A program made the position numbers and the translations under genes. The notes below the pieces were generated by a model. That model made no database searches and had not been told where the DNA came from. It saw only the letters and a list, made by a program, of their open reading frames with translations. DNA of 64,000 nucleotides from positions 1-64,000 of the forward strand of contig SVQH01000011.1 of NCBI GenBank assembly GCA_015065425.1. The letters are read 5' to 3'. Position 1 is the stretch's first letter. The number at the start of each line of letters is the position of its first letter. The DNA is from Oscillospiraceae bacterium (GTDB lineage: Bacteria; Bacillota; Clostridia; Oscillospirales; Acutalibacteraceae). This document shows, one piece after another, positions 7,083 to 15,977 of the stretch.

Positions 7083-7116
7083 GGCATCTTCGTTCATCTG
7101 CGAAGGTGCCTTTTTT
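7083..7116 (+). terminator. Intrinsic terminator of the leader RNA
   Basis: A 10-bp stem (7083-7092 with 7101-7110, one G-U) and an 8-nt loop are followed by six T residues. Confidence 0.85.
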
Positions 7117-7221
7117 CATTTTCTTGTGACACTTTTGCATTTAATCACAACACTTCGGCAGGTTGTCTTTTATTTTTACAAAAAAAAGAATAAAATCAAA
7201 TCTGAATGTTGAGGTAAAAAT

Positions 7222-7920
7222 ATGAGAATATGTGTGTGTGACACTGACCAAACAATATGCAACGAATTAATAAAAAACATCAACGACTGCTTTCTTTCAG
7301 GGGAGGCTTTTTCCGTTATGTTCTTTTATTCACCCGAAGAAATGCTGGAATATGAAAAAGGCACAAAAAGCTTTGATGCGTATTTTATAAATGCCGCCCA
7401 TAACGGAATAACTGCTGCTGAGATAATAAGATGCAAACACAAGGAGGCAATAATAGTACTCAGCGGTGACAGTGAAGAATATATATACGATGCATTCAAA
7501 ACCGAAGCTCTTTATTACCTGAAAAAGCCGTTTGGAAAGGATGAGTTTTCGGAGACCTTCAGGAGAATAATTGCAAAGAGCAGAAGTCTCAAGCCCCTTT
7601 TGCATCTCAGATGGAAAAGTGAACGCTATACACTTAATATATCGGACATTATTTATATTGAAGGCTATAACAGGCATCTTACTTTTTATACAACCGACGG
7701 TGAATACACTTCTGTAGGTAAACTGCAAAACATACTTGAAAAACTGTGCATTCACGGTTTTTTGAGGATACATCAGGGTTATGCCGTTAATATGAAGCAT
7801 ATAATAAAATTCGGAACAAATGAAGTTACCGTCAGGGGCGGAACAAAAGTAATGATAAGTTCGAGAATGCGAAGCGATGCATTGAAAATTTACGACGATT
7901 ATCTGAAAGAACATGAATAA
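7222..7920 (+). CDS. LytTR response regulator with non-phosphorylatable receiver
   Basis: The protein has 232 residues; GAGG lies seven bases before the ATG. A CheY-like domain occupies about 1-120 and a LytTR DNA-binding domain about 130-230 (IIYIEGYNRHLTFY, GFLRIHQGYAVNMKHI). The acidic pair (Asp7, Asp9) and the conserved Lys in YYLKKPF are present. The phospho-acceptor position reads FIN (Asn57) instead of FLD, so classical phosphorylation is unlikely. No histidine kinase gene is adjacent. The gene lies 106 bp downstream of the leader RNA terminator and may be its target. It converges on spo0A across a shared terminator. Confidence 0.88.
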   Translation: MRICVCDTDQTICNELIKNINDCFLSGEAFSVMFFYSPEEMLEYEKGTKSFDAYFINAAHNGITAAEIIRCKHKEAIIVLSGDSEEYIYDAFKTEALYYLKKPFGKDEFSETFRRIIAKSRSLKPLLHLRWKSERYTLNISDIIYIEGYNRHLTFYTTDGEYTSVGKLQNILEKLCIHGFLRIHQGYAVNMKHIIKFGTNEVTVRGGTKVMISSRMRSDALKIYDDYLKEHE

Positions 7921-7925
7921 TCAAA

Positions 7926-7981
7926 AGAAGCCGTATCAGAACATCAGGTTATCTGATGACTCTGATACGGCTTCTTTTTTA
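7926..7981. terminator. Bidirectional cruciform terminator
   Basis: A 14-bp perfect stem (7927-7940 with 7961-7974) contains a second hairpin (7942-7947 with 7953-7958) in its loop. T-rich tracts flank it on both strands. It separates the LytTR gene from the convergent spo0A. Confidence 0.9.
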
Positions 7982-8061
7982 TTTGCCCGGGGAAATACTC
8001 ATACTGTAAATAAACACTAATGATGCGGACAATTTATGTTTAAAAAAAGGCAAATACAACC

Positions 8062-8844
8062 TTATGATATCTTTTTCAGTCTCAGTCTGAGCTTATCTGC
8101 AATCATTGCAATAAACTCAGAATTTGTGGGCTTTCCTCTTGAATTCTGAATGGTATACCCGAAATATGAGCTGAGAACATCAATGTCGCCCCTGTCCCAT
8201 GCAACCTCAATGGCATGTCTTATGGCTCTTTCCACTCTTGAAGATGTGGTGTCAAAATGCTTTGCAACAGTAGGATACAGCACTTTTGTTACCGAATTCA
8301 TCATATCAGGAGAATTGACGGAAAGAATTATTGCATCTCTCAGATACTGATATCCCTTTATATGAGCAGGGACACCCAGTTCGTGCATTATTTCCGATAC
8401 AGTAATTTCAAGATCGGGTTCATTATTGTTTCTCAATTTAATAACATTTCCGCCTTTTCCGTCACCACCCGTCAGCTGTACAATTCTTTCACTGAGAACA
8501 CTGACATCAACAGGCTTGATAAAATAATAATCTGCACCTGCAAGTAGCATCTGCTGTTCAAATGCACCGTTATCGGAATTGGACAAAACCACTATGTACG
8601 GTCTTACCTGAAGTTTCATTGCACCGATGAGTTTCAGTACAGCAAGAGCATCATATCTTGCCATGAATGCTTCCATAATAATTATATCGGGACGGTTTTT
8701 CTCAACGGCAGAAATAACCTCTTCGCCGTTTTTCGGTACGCTTATACATTCAAAACCGGAACCTCTGAGTGATACAAGCATATTTCTGAGAAAATCTCCG
8801 TTTTCCTGGGCAATCAGAACTTTTTTCTGTTTCATAATACACAT
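8062..8844 (-). CDS. spo0A: Spo0A with degenerate receiver domain
   Basis: The protein has 260 residues. The C-terminal sigma-A-contacting HTH domain is highly conserved ([54 protein letters not shown]), so the identity is secure. In the receiver, the B. subtilis Asp10-Asp11 pair is Gln-Glu (in LIAQEN) and the phospho-acceptor Asp56 is Glu ([10 protein letters not shown], Glu58 here). The Lys of FIKPVD is kept. This removes the normal phosphorelay acceptor; Glu could mimic phospho-Asp. ATGs at 8844 and 8835 are both possible starts, and neither has ideal spacing to AAAGG. The gene is monocistronic with its own promoter. Confidence 0.95.
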   Translation of the reverse strand: MCIMKQKKVLIAQENGDFLRNMLVSLRGSGFECISVPKNGEEVISAVEKNRPDIIIMEAFMARYDALAVLKLIGAMKLQVRPYIVVLSNSDNGAFEQQMLLAGADYYFIKPVDVSVLSERIVQLTGGDGKGGNVIKLRNNNEPDLEITVSEIMHELGVPAHIKGYQYLRDAIILSVNSPDMMNSVTKVLYPTVAKHFDTTSSRVERAIRHAIEVAWDRGDIDVLSSYFGYTIQNSRGKPTNSEFIAMIADKLRLRLKKIS

Positions 8845-8905
8845 TTTCCTTTCTTTTTGTGGAAAGAATAACTGATTTTTTGTTATTTTTTTCCATTTCT
8901 ACCAT

Positions 8906-8934
8906 ATATTACCATAGAATTTTCCAAATTGCAA
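8906..8934 (-). promoter_or_regulatory. spo0A promoter
   Basis: -35 TTGCAA (8929-8934), a 17-bp spacer and -10 TAATAT (8906-8911) on the minus strand. No sigma-H-type promoter or Spo0A box is evident by eye. Confidence 0.6.
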
Positions 8935-9000
8935 GTATTTTCAGAAAATAATTACCATTTTTTACCTTAAATAAAATTACCCCTTCATGGAAAATTGCAG

Positions 9001-9016
9001 GATAAATTATGATTTA
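9001..9016 (-). repeat. 16-bp dispersed repeat, copy A
   Basis: The minus strand reads TAAATCATAATTTATC, identical over 16 bp to 59780-59795 and 61675-61690. The plus-strand copy at 59780 forms one end of a MITE-like element, so this may be an end remnant. Confidence 0.5.
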
Positions 9017-9040
9017 CACGGTCCCTAAAACAAAAAATAA

Positions 9041-9075
9041 GGCTCAGGTTTGCTTTTTTTCAGCAAACCTGAGCC
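9041..9075 (-). terminator. Terminator of the perR-rubrerythrin operon
   Basis: A 14-bp perfect stem (9041-9054 with 9062-9075) is followed on the minus strand by a T-rich tract. It lies about 40 bp beyond the rubrerythrin stop. Confidence 0.88.
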
Positions 9076-9116
9076 GGGTTAATCAGAATTATTTAACAAC
9101 TCCGATATAATTATAA

Positions 9117-9650
9117 TTAATAGTTTTCTTCTCTTACTTCAAAGAAGCTCTGAGGATGTGCACATACGGGACACATGCCGGGAGCCTTCTTGCCCATTAC
9201 GAGATGTCCGCAGTTGCGGCATTCCCAAATAGTCTCTTCTGCCTTAGCAAAAACTTCCTGCATTTCAACATTTGAAAGGAGCTTTCTGTATCTTTCTTCG
9301 TGACTCTTTTCAATCTTTGCTACTTCACGGAACTGATAAGCAAGTTTTGTGAAGCCTTCTTCTTCAGCGTCCTTTGCAAAACGGTCATACATATCTGTCC
9401 ATTCATAGTTTTCACCTGCAGCTGCGGCAGCAAGATTCTGAGCAGTATCACCAAGTTCGCCGAGAGCCTTGAACCAAAGCTTTGCATGCTCCTTTTCATT
9501 TTCAGCGGTCTTAAGGAAAATGGCAGCTATCTGCTCATATCCTTCCTTCTTTGCAACGGATGCAAAATAAGTATACTTGTTTCTTGCCTGGCTTTCGCCT
9601 GCAAAAGCTTCCATTAAATTCTTTTCGGTTTTTGATCCTTTAAGTTCCAT
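9117..9650 (-). CDS. rbr: Rubrerythrin
   Basis: This 177-residue non-haem iron peroxidase reduces hydrogen peroxide in anaerobes. The N-terminal ferritin-like four-helix bundle holds the diiron ligands ([22 protein letters not shown] and [10 protein letters not shown] regions). The C-terminal rubredoxin domain has Cys144, Cys147, Cys160 and Cys163 (CRNC, CPVC). It starts 23 bp after the perR stop, so the two are one operon, consistent with peroxide-responsive control. Confidence 0.95.
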   Translation of the reverse strand: MELKGSKTEKNLMEAFAGESQARNKYTYFASVAKKEGYEQIAAIFLKTAENEKEHAKLWFKALGELGDTAQNLAAAAAGENYEWTDMYDRFAKDAEEEGFTKLAYQFREVAKIEKSHEERYRKLLSNVEMQEVFAKAEETIWECRNCGHLVMGKKAPGMCPVCAHPQSFFEVREENY

Positions 9651-9673
9651 ATTATTTCCTCCAATAAAAAAAT

Positions 9674-10036
9674 TTAATTAACCCGACAATCGGGACATTT
9701 ACAGTGAATTAAAAGTTCATAATCTTCAACTTCGCATTCAATTTCATCAGACAGACGATTCTGAAAACCGTGAAGATTTACATCAACCACATTTCCGCAT
9801 TCTGTACAGATTATGTGTTCATGAGGTATGGGATTTCTGTCAAACCTGTCGGGCTGTCCTGACTGACATATCCTTCTGACAAGCCCTTCTTCTACCATAC
9901 TGTTAAGATTATTATATATTGTAGCCCGTACTATTGAGGGATATTCTTTCTGAGCCAGTAAAAAAATTTCTTCTGCAGTAAAATGTCCGCAGTTATCACG
10001 CATAACTTTTATGATAGCAGCTCTTTGTTTAGTCAT
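9674..10036 (-). CDS. perR: Peroxide-responsive Fur family repressor, PerR-like
   Basis: The protein has 120 residues. A winged helix (about 1-70, with [16 protein letters not shown]) precedes a dimerisation and metal domain. [10 protein letters not shown] and CKCPDC supply the structural zinc Cys4 site and the regulatory metal His residues. The protein is short at the N-terminus, as in compact clostridial PerR. The PerR assignment over Fur or Zur rests on the downstream rubrerythrin and a PerR box over its own -10. It is the first gene of a two-gene operon and probably autorepresses. Confidence 0.85.
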   Translation of the reverse strand: MTKQRAAIIKVMRDNCGHFTAEEIFLLAQKEYPSIVRATIYNNLNSMVEEGLVRRICQSGQPDRFDRNPIPHEHIICTECGNVVDVNLHGFQNRLSDEIECEVEDYELLIHCKCPDCRVN

Positions 10037-10074
10037 ACAATCCCCTCTTTCATTTTTTGAATTATTCTAATATT

Positions 10075-10102
10075 ATTATAATCATTCTAAAATAAATTTC
10101 AA
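10075..10102 (-). promoter_or_regulatory. perR promoter with PerR box
   Basis: -35 TTGAAA (10097-10102) and -10 TATAAT (10075-10080) are separated by 16 bp. TTATAATcATTCTAA (10076-10090) differs from the Bacillus PerR box TTATAATNATTATAA at one position and overlaps the -10, as expected for repression. Confidence 0.75.
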
Positions 10103-10160
10103 GAGGAAAGCTCAAAAGTTCACATATTGTTCATTTTTATAAAAACTTCGGTTAAACCTA

Positions 10161-10901
10161 TTACCTGATATCCTTATAGTATTTGAGAAGCTTAAATTCC
10201 TGAGAGGTAACAGTTCTGAGATATGTCTCACTCATTTTGTTAAGCTCTGTCAAAGCTTCTTCAGGAATTTCAAACGAAAATATCTTTGAAAACTCACTGT
10301 AGCATATATGCCGCATGGCTGACACCGTGGCAGAAGATATTCTTGGAATATCCTTTCCTTTTCCACAGGAAGAACAGAAAAGCAATCCCGAAGAGCAATC
10401 AAAAAACATGTTATCTGTCAGATACTCCCCGCAGTTGTCACACGCCACAAGAGAAGGCATATAACCCAGCACCGTTGAAAGTCGGAATTCAAAAACTGAT
10501 TTTATAAGAAGCTCATGCTTTGATGAGCGGCTGAGAAAATACAGTGAATTGAGAAGGAGTCTGAGATATATCTCTTCACCGTTGTTCTCAATTACCGTCT
10601 TTTCCGTAACTTCACAGAAATACTGTGCAAGAGTGAGAGTTTCCATGCTTTTACGAAGGTCGAAAAACACTTCCTTCACTTCTGTCTCATTAATATTATA
10701 TACATTATTTTTTTCAGAAAACAAAAAAGTACAATATGCAAAAAGAGACGTTCCGCCATGCAAACGGCTTTTTGTACCTCTTGCACCTTTGGCAAACGCC
10801 CTTATTATGCCTCTGTTACGGGTGAGGACCCAAACTATTCTGTCAGCCTCACCCGTAACCGATGACTTTATTACTATTCCGTCTGTTGTAAATTTTTCCA
10901 T
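10161..10901 (-). CDS. recO: DNA repair protein RecO
   Basis: The protein has 246 residues. It anneals single strands and loads RecA in the RecFOR pathway. The N-terminal OB-fold begins TDGIVIKSSVTGEADRIV. A helical region and a zinc site follow (CDNC plus CSSC, about 18 residues apart). The ATG at 10901 shares its A with the era TGA; a TTG at 10904 is the other in-frame option. Tight coupling to era-ybeY-phoH is the standard clostridial order. No separate promoter is visible. Confidence 0.94.
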   Translation of the reverse strand: MEKFTTDGIVIKSSVTGEADRIVWVLTRNRGIIRAFAKGARGTKSRLHGGTSLFAYCTFLFSEKNNVYNINETEVKEVFFDLRKSMETLTLAQYFCEVTEKTVIENNGEEIYLRLLLNSLYFLSRSSKHELLIKSVFEFRLSTVLGYMPSLVACDNCGEYLTDNMFFDCSSGLLFCSSCGKGKDIPRISSATVSAMRHICYSEFSKIFSFEIPEEALTELNKMSETYLRTVTSQEFKLLKYYKDIR

Positions 10902-11794
10902 CAATCCAGTCCAAAATTATGAATAAGTCCTTCACGGTTACGCCAATCCTCTTTTACCTTTACCCAGCATTTGAGGTTAACTTTACAATCGAAGAATTTT
11001 TCCATATCAATTCTCGCACTTGTTGAAATTCTTTTAAGCATTGCACCGTTTTTGCCGATGATTATACCCTTATGGCTATCTCTTTCACAATATATCGTAG
11101 CTTCAATATCAAGGATATCGGCATCATCCCTCTCCCTGAAACGCTCAATAGCAACAGCAGTACCGTGAGGAATCTCTTTATCGGTAAACTTAAGAATCTT
11201 TTCTCTGATATATTCAGCCGCAATGACTTTTTCGGGCTGATCTGTTAAAGTGTCATCAGGGAAAAGATGCTCTGAGGGGAAAGCCAGAGACTTCAGTTCA
11301 TCAAGAAGCTCTCCAAGTCCGTTACCGTCAAGAGCTGACACGGGCACTATTGCCTTGAAATCATAAAGCTTAGAAAATTCGAGAATACGGGAGAGCAGCT
11401 CTTCTTTATTCTCAACAGTATCGACCTTGTTTATGGCAAGTATTGCAGGAATGTCTGCACTTATAAATTTTTTGATAAGTGTGAGCTCTGCTTCTCTTAT
11501 CTCACCTTGAGGCTCAACAACAAGAAGGGCGGCATCAACATCATGAATACCTTCACCTACTGCCTTTACCATCTTTTCTCCAAGCTTTGTTTTAGGTTTG
11601 TGATAACCCGGAGTATCGGTAAATACAAGCTGAGTTTCATTTTCTGTCAGCACTCCCATTATCCTTGTTCTCGTAGTCTGAGGCTTGGGTGATACTATTG
11701 CTATTTTTTCACCGAGGAGTCTGTTAAGTATAGAGGATTTTCCCACATTGGGACAGCCGACTATTGCTATAAAAGCGGTTTTAGGTTCTGTCAT
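10901..11794 (-). CDS. era: GTPase Era
   Basis: This 297-residue protein assists 30S ribosome assembly by binding the 3' end of 16S rRNA. The G1 motif GCPNVGKSS lies near the N-terminus, DTPGYH is G3 and NKVD is G4. The C-terminal KH domain contains GIIIGKNGAMLKRI. The length is typical. It starts 5 bp after ybeY ends and overlaps recO by one base, so it is translationally linked with both. Confidence 0.97.
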   Translation of the reverse strand: MTEPKTAFIAIVGCPNVGKSSILNRLLGEKIAIVSPKPQTTRTRIMGVLTENETQLVFTDTPGYHKPKTKLGEKMVKAVGEGIHDVDAALLVVEPQGEIREAELTLIKKFISADIPAILAINKVDTVENKEELLSRILEFSKLYDFKAIVPVSALDGNGLGELLDELKSLAFPSEHLFPDDTLTDQPEKVIAAEYIREKILKFTDKEIPHGTAVAIERFRERDDADILDIEATIYCERDSHKGIIIGKNGAMLKRISTSARIDMEKFFDCKVNLKCWVKVKEDWRNREGLIHNFGLD

Positions 11795-11799
11795 AAATC

Positions 11800-12306
11800 T
11801 TATTCCTCATCCAGATAATAACTGCCGTTTCTTTTAAGACCCAGTTGTGTAAGTACAGTTTCTTCTTTTTCTCTCATTCTGACAGCTTCCATTCCGCCGT
11901 CAATGTGGTCATAGCCTAAAAGATGGAGCATTGAATGTACCGTCAGGAAAGCAACCTCTCTGTCAAGAGAGTGACCGTATTCCTGAGCCTGTTCCATTGC
12001 CTTGGGCATTGAAATCACAATATCCCCGAGAAGTGCCGCACCCGAGGAAGGGTTGCGGTCATACTCGCCGTTTTCACCAAGGGGAAATGAGAGTACATCT
12101 GTCTCTTTGTCAATATTTCTGTATTGAGCATTGAGTTCTTTTATCTGTTCATTGTCCACAAAGCGGACACTTATTTCTGCCGAATCGTTGAAGTTTTCCA
12201 TCTGAAGCACTGCATTACAGCAACGCCTTATAAGAAGTCTTACACCTGAAGGAACTTTTACCGTATTCTGATCGTCTGTGATTATTACCTTGATTTTGTT
12301 TACCAT
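11800..12306 (-). CDS. ybeY: Endoribonuclease YbeY
   Basis: This 168-residue metal-dependent RNase acts in 16S rRNA 3' maturation and ribosome quality control. The zinc motif HSMLHLLGYDH (HxxxHxxGxxH) is complete. It lies between phoH and era, its usual position. Confidence 0.96.
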   Translation of the reverse strand: MVNKIKVIITDDQNTVKVPSGVRLLIRRCCNAVLQMENFNDSAEISVRFVDNEQIKELNAQYRNIDKETDVLSFPLGENGEYDRNPSSGAALLGDIVISMPKAMEQAQEYGHSLDREVAFLTVHSMLHLLGYDHIDGGMEAVRMREKEETVLTQLGLKRNGSYYLDEE

Positions 12307-12340
12307 ACCTATCGCCCTTTCAATTTAACAATAATCTCTT

Positions 12341-13300
12341 TCAATCATGTTTTTTTTCGCCTTTTTCATAGGCTTTTATGATATCCTGAACAAGTCTGTG
12401 TCTTACAACATCCTTTTCGGAAAATCTTACTGTTTCAATGTCATCTATACCCTTGAGTATTTTGACTGCCTCTTTGAGACCTGATTTTTTGCCGTCGGGC
12501 AAATCTATCTGCGTTATATCCCCCGTAACGACAATTTTGGAATTGAAGCCGAGTCTCGTAAGAAACATTTTCATCTGTTCGGGAGTCGTGTTCTGTGCTT
12601 CGTCAAGAATTATAAAGCTGTCATCAAGAGTTCTTCCTCGCATATATGCAAGAGGGGCAACTTCAATATTGCCTTTTTCCTGATACTTCTGAAAACTGTC
12701 AGCACCCAGCATATCAAACAAAGCATCATAAAGCGGTCTGAGATACGGGTCTACCTTCTGCTGAAGGTCACCGGGAAGAAAGCCCAGCTTTTCACCTGCT
12801 TCTACAGCGGGACGGGTAAGAATTATCCTGTTTATCTCTTTTGCCCTGAAAGCCTTTACTGCCATGGCAACAGCGAGATAAGTTTTTCCCGTACCGGCAG
12901 GCCCCACGCCGAATACTATTGTATTCTTATTAATGGTTTCCACATATTTTTTCTGCCCCAATGTCTTGGGCTTGACAGGTTTTCCTGCCATGGTGATACA
13001 TATACAATCCGAAGCAATGGACGGAAGCTTATCATCATTTCCTTCATTTACAAGAGAAATACAATATCTTACGTTCTGTTCAGTAAGCTGTTCACCTTTG
13101 TTTATCAGCATCATAAGCCCCTGAAGTGCCTTACATGCCTTTACAACATCCACATCCTCACCGCAGACTTTGAGAGAACCGCCGCGGTTGACAATATCAA
13201 CACCGTATTCTTTTTCAATCATTCTGATGTTTTCATCAAAACTTCCGAAGAGGCTTACAGCCTGCTCCATTCTGTCAACATTTATGATTTGTTCGTACAT
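12341..13300 (-). CDS. phoH: PhoH family ATPase
   Basis: The protein has 319 residues. An N-terminal region of about 110 residues precedes a P-loop ATPase domain with Walker A GPAGTGKTYLA and Walker B DSFIILDEAQNTT. The family is linked to RNA metabolism; its biochemical role is not settled. It is encoded just before ybeY as in most Firmicutes. It follows the DUF4364 gene by 7 bp. Confidence 0.94.
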   Translation of the reverse strand: MYEQIINVDRMEQAVSLFGSFDENIRMIEKEYGVDIVNRGGSLKVCGEDVDVVKACKALQGLMMLINKGEQLTEQNVRYCISLVNEGNDDKLPSIASDCICITMAGKPVKPKTLGQKKYVETINKNTIVFGVGPAGTGKTYLAVAMAVKAFRAKEINRIILTRPAVEAGEKLGFLPGDLQQKVDPYLRPLYDALFDMLGADSFQKYQEKGNIEVAPLAYMRGRTLDDSFIILDEAQNTTPEQMKMFLTRLGFNSKIVVTGDITQIDLPDGKKSGLKEAVKILKGIDDIETVRFSEKDVVRHRLVQDIIKAYEKGEKKHD

Positions 13301-13307
13301 AATAACC

Positions 13308-13865
13308 TCATAAAGTAAGCGAATCTATAATTCCCGAATAAAGTTTATCGGGATTTTTCATAAAGTTCTCACCGACAAGTTCAGCCTGAAGATAATCTGC
13401 CGCAAACAGTTTTGTCTGCATCATTATTTCTCCGCCGTCTTTTACCGTGAGAGTTACATAACATCCGTTTTCCGTCTTATCTATATTATAATCAACAGTA
13501 CCCTTAAGACGTTCTCTTGCAACCACCGAAAATGCGGCAGACAAAGCCTGTTCTCTTGCCGAAAGAGGAATATCCGTCTGAAGCTTATCTGCAACGGATA
13601 TGCCGTCAGGGGTAATTCTGAAATAATCATCATCTTCTTTTTCTATAAGCTCTGCAAGACCGTTTTCATATAAAGCATCAAGTGCAGGATTTATTTCAAA
13701 GAAATTGACAAGTTCTGTGGATTGTAATATTTCGCTGAAAGCAGTTCTTGAAACCATGCTGTCAACATTTTTCAATATATAACACAATAAAACTCTTACA
13801 CCGTATCTTGAGCGTACACCGCCGACAGATACTCCCTGAGTCATTGCATCAAATTCATTTGTCAT
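13308..13865 (-). CDS. DUF4364 family protein
   Basis: The protein has 185 residues. The first 90 resemble a winged-helix fold (RVLLCYILKNVDSMVSRTAFSEIL, then a short beta region ending FRITPDGISVADKL), followed by an alpha/beta tail. This arrangement fits the clostridial DUF4364 family, found beside phoH/era genes. Its function is unknown; a DNA-binding role is only suggested by the fold. It sits between the lipoprotein and phoH and is probably cotranscribed with both. Confidence 0.75.
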   Translation of the reverse strand: MTNEFDAMTQGVSVGGVRSRYGVRVLLCYILKNVDSMVSRTAFSEILQSTELVNFFEINPALDALYENGLAELIEKEDDDYFRITPDGISVADKLQTDIPLSAREQALSAAFSVVARERLKGTVDYNIDKTENGCYVTLTVKDGGEIMMQTKLFAADYLQAELVGENFMKNPDKLYSGIIDSLTL

Positions 13866-13880
13866 AGTACACCTGTTAAA

Positions 13881-15977
13881 TTAACCTATTCTTAAATAAT
13901 CATACGGCATTACTGCAACATTTCCGATAACAACGGAATAATTATTGTAGTTGACATATACCTTGCTTCCGTTTTCATATTCCGTACAGTAAACTCCGTC
14001 TTCGTAACTGTAGTGCTCTGTCATTTTTTCCGTTTGCAGGTCACCAAGCTCTTTTTCCGCTTTAATATAAAAATCTACTGCTTCGGAAAGAGTGTTTTCA
14101 TAATACTTATCCGTCCTGTCATAGAAGCACCACTGATAATGGATACACGCACCGTATTCAACAGCCTTAAGCAATGCAAAAATTGAGATATCCGAAAGAT
14201 TTACTGCAGCAGGTGCATAGGAATACACCGAATGAAGCACTGCAGGAATAAAAGGCACAGCCGTATAAGACCCGGTGGCAGGATATGCCGTATCAAAAGT
14301 AACATTTATAAATCTGTCGGCATATCTGAGAGTGTCCCCCCGCACACCCGACAGCATCAGCGGAGAATTTACGGAAACTGAACAAAGGCTGTCCGAATAA
14401 AACTCAGAAGAGGAACCAATATCAGAATTTTCAGAAGAATAATCGGAATAAAGCACATCTGCATCTGTTACGGCAACAGCACAATTTATATTTTCAAAAG
14501 TATTTATCACTCCGTTTACAGCCTCTGAAACACTGTCCGCGTCAAGATAAGTCATTTTGAATTTATCTTTTGAAATGTAGGGATAAAAAGGATTTTCAAC
14601 CGTATAGCTGACAGATTTACCTGAAATATTCTTAAGAGCATTTCCGTCTGAAGAAGAAAACAGTTTTACACCTGCAAAAACATCAATCTGCTGAGAAAGG
14701 GCATAAGAACAAAGTTCAGAAAAACCTTTTTTGCCCCCTGCAGAACTTATTATATCTGCGTGAGATGCAGACTTTTGTGCTATACCGCCCGTCAGCATTC
14801 CTTCAAGCATAAGAGAAATATCATCAATTCCCTTTCCTTTTAAGATACTGAGAAGATTTTCACTTTGGGGAAAAGAAGTAAGCACCGAATCCTTTTTTCC
14901 GTCAACACTTGTAAGCAGTGTCACATAAAAAGGATATTTGCTGACTCTTTTATCGGAAGGTATCATGCCGTCGGAAACGAGTGCCTGTCTTACAGAGGAA
15001 GCTACTCCTATGTGGTCTGCAGAATCTCCCGACAATGCCTCATATTTAATTTTTATTTTTCCCGAAAAAGCTTCTCCCGAATTGACTTTTCCGTTGTCCC
15101 CACTTATGGGAGTAATTATAAATTCCGTATATATTCTGTTGATATTTTTATCATCGGCATTTGAACGGACGGCTTTTATCATGGCACATTCACTGCCTTC
15201 GGTGACGGTAACACTCAGGGCTTTATCCCCCTGCTTTATTCCATAAGCCGCCAGAGGAGCATAAACGCATTCCTCATAATATTCCTTGCCGTACACACTG
15301 TAAGAAGCTTCAGTAAAGTTTTCATCCTCCAAAGCTGTATGCATAAGAGCCCCTGCACCGTCGGGAACCAGAAACCAATCTCCGAAAACACTCATATCGA
15401 ATCCGTCATGTGCATATCTTATGCTTCCCGTAAAAGGAAGAACACTTACGGATAAAAGCATTGCATTATCAGAAACAAGACATTCTCCCATATCGGCATT
15501 TACTTCAAAATATGCACCGTTGAGAGAAAATGTGACGGGAAGTTCCACACTGACATTTTCATGTGTAAAGAGATAACTCACTCTGACACTGCCGCTCGAT
15601 ATTTCATAAGTTATATCTTTTTTGTCTGCACAATGGGTAATGCTGTCAAGAATAAGTATGTTTTCACCGTCAAAAACTTTTATAATAAACGGTGCGGCAA
15701 AATCATTTTTGAAGGAAGGAAGTGAATTCCAGTTTTTTCCGCTTGTTCTGTCATAAAAAGTAACGGCACCGCTGTTTTTGTCAAAATAAAGTTCGCCCGT
15801 CTCCGTTGAAGCAACTTTTGTATCGGCACGTTTTTCAAGATTTCTGAGATTGCTTCCCGAAACGGTCATATCTGTTGTACCGTTTATTACGATTCCTACA
15901 AAATTTCCGCCGCAGGATGTAAGCATCATCACAAAAATAAAAACTGTAATAAACACAGAAAAAACAGTTTTACGCAT
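13881..15977 (-). CDS. Large secreted lipoprotein, DUF5696-like
   Basis: The protein has 698 residues. The signal peptide ends in a lipobox (MLTSCGGN, Cys22), so it should be lipid-anchored outside the membrane. The rest is beta-rich with segments such as DRTSGKNWNSLPSF and VPDGAGALM, which recall the DUF5696 family of clostridial lipoproteins. No catalytic motif is obvious. It lies 15 bp upstream of the DUF4364 gene, but whether they share a transcript is unclear. The family assignment is from memory, with moderate certainty. Confidence 0.72.
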   Translation of the reverse strand: MRKTVFSVFITVFIFVMMLTSCGGNFVGIVINGTTDMTVSGSNLRNLEKRADTKVASTETGELYFDKNSGAVTFYDRTSGKNWNSLPSFKNDFAAPFIIKVFDGENILILDSITHCADKKDITYEISSGSVRVSYLFTHENVSVELPVTFSLNGAYFEVNADMGECLVSDNAMLLSVSVLPFTGSIRYAHDGFDMSVFGDWFLVPDGAGALMHTALEDENFTEASYSVYGKEYYEECVYAPLAAYGIKQGDKALSVTVTEGSECAMIKAVRSNADDKNINRIYTEFIITPISGDNGKVNSGEAFSGKIKIKYEALSGDSADHIGVASSVRQALVSDGMIPSDKRVSKYPFYVTLLTSVDGKKDSVLTSFPQSENLLSILKGKGIDDISLMLEGMLTGGIAQKSASHADIISSAGGKKGFSELCSYALSQQIDVFAGVKLFSSSDGNALKNISGKSVSYTVENPFYPYISKDKFKMTYLDADSVSEAVNGVINTFENINCAVAVTDADVLYSDYSSENSDIGSSSEFYSDSLCSVSVNSPLMLSGVRGDTLRYADRFINVTFDTAYPATGSYTAVPFIPAVLHSVYSYAPAAVNLSDISIFALLKAVEYGACIHYQWCFYDRTDKYYENTLSEAVDFYIKAEKELGDLQTEKMTEHYSYEDGVYCTEYENGSKVYVNYNNYSVVIGNVAVMPYDYLRIG

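Larger units (their letters stand above)
6947..7116 (+). ncRNA. Structured leader RNA with switch-like terminator
   Basis: About 170 nt lie between a strong promoter and an intrinsic terminator. A long P1 helix (AGGTGAACAG 6964-6973 with CTGTTTACCT 7038-7047, one G-U) closes a three-way junction. The two inner hairpins are 6977-6981/6993-6997 and 7013-7016/7026-7029. Alternatives exclude these: ACCTTCG (7044-7050) can pair with CGAAGGT of the terminator (7101-7107), and ATTTACGG (7022-7029) with CCGTAAAT (7070-7077). P1 would therefore favour termination. I do not recognise a known riboswitch consensus. The next gene is the LytTR regulator at 7222; an independent small RNA is also possible. 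Confidence 0.55.

Noticed and set aside
7124..7150. TTGTGA...TCACAA as a Crp site before the LytTR gene
   Set aside because: The half-sites are 15 bp apart, too far for a Crp dimer, and differ from the GTGAC-N3-GTCAC sites seen at two other promoters.
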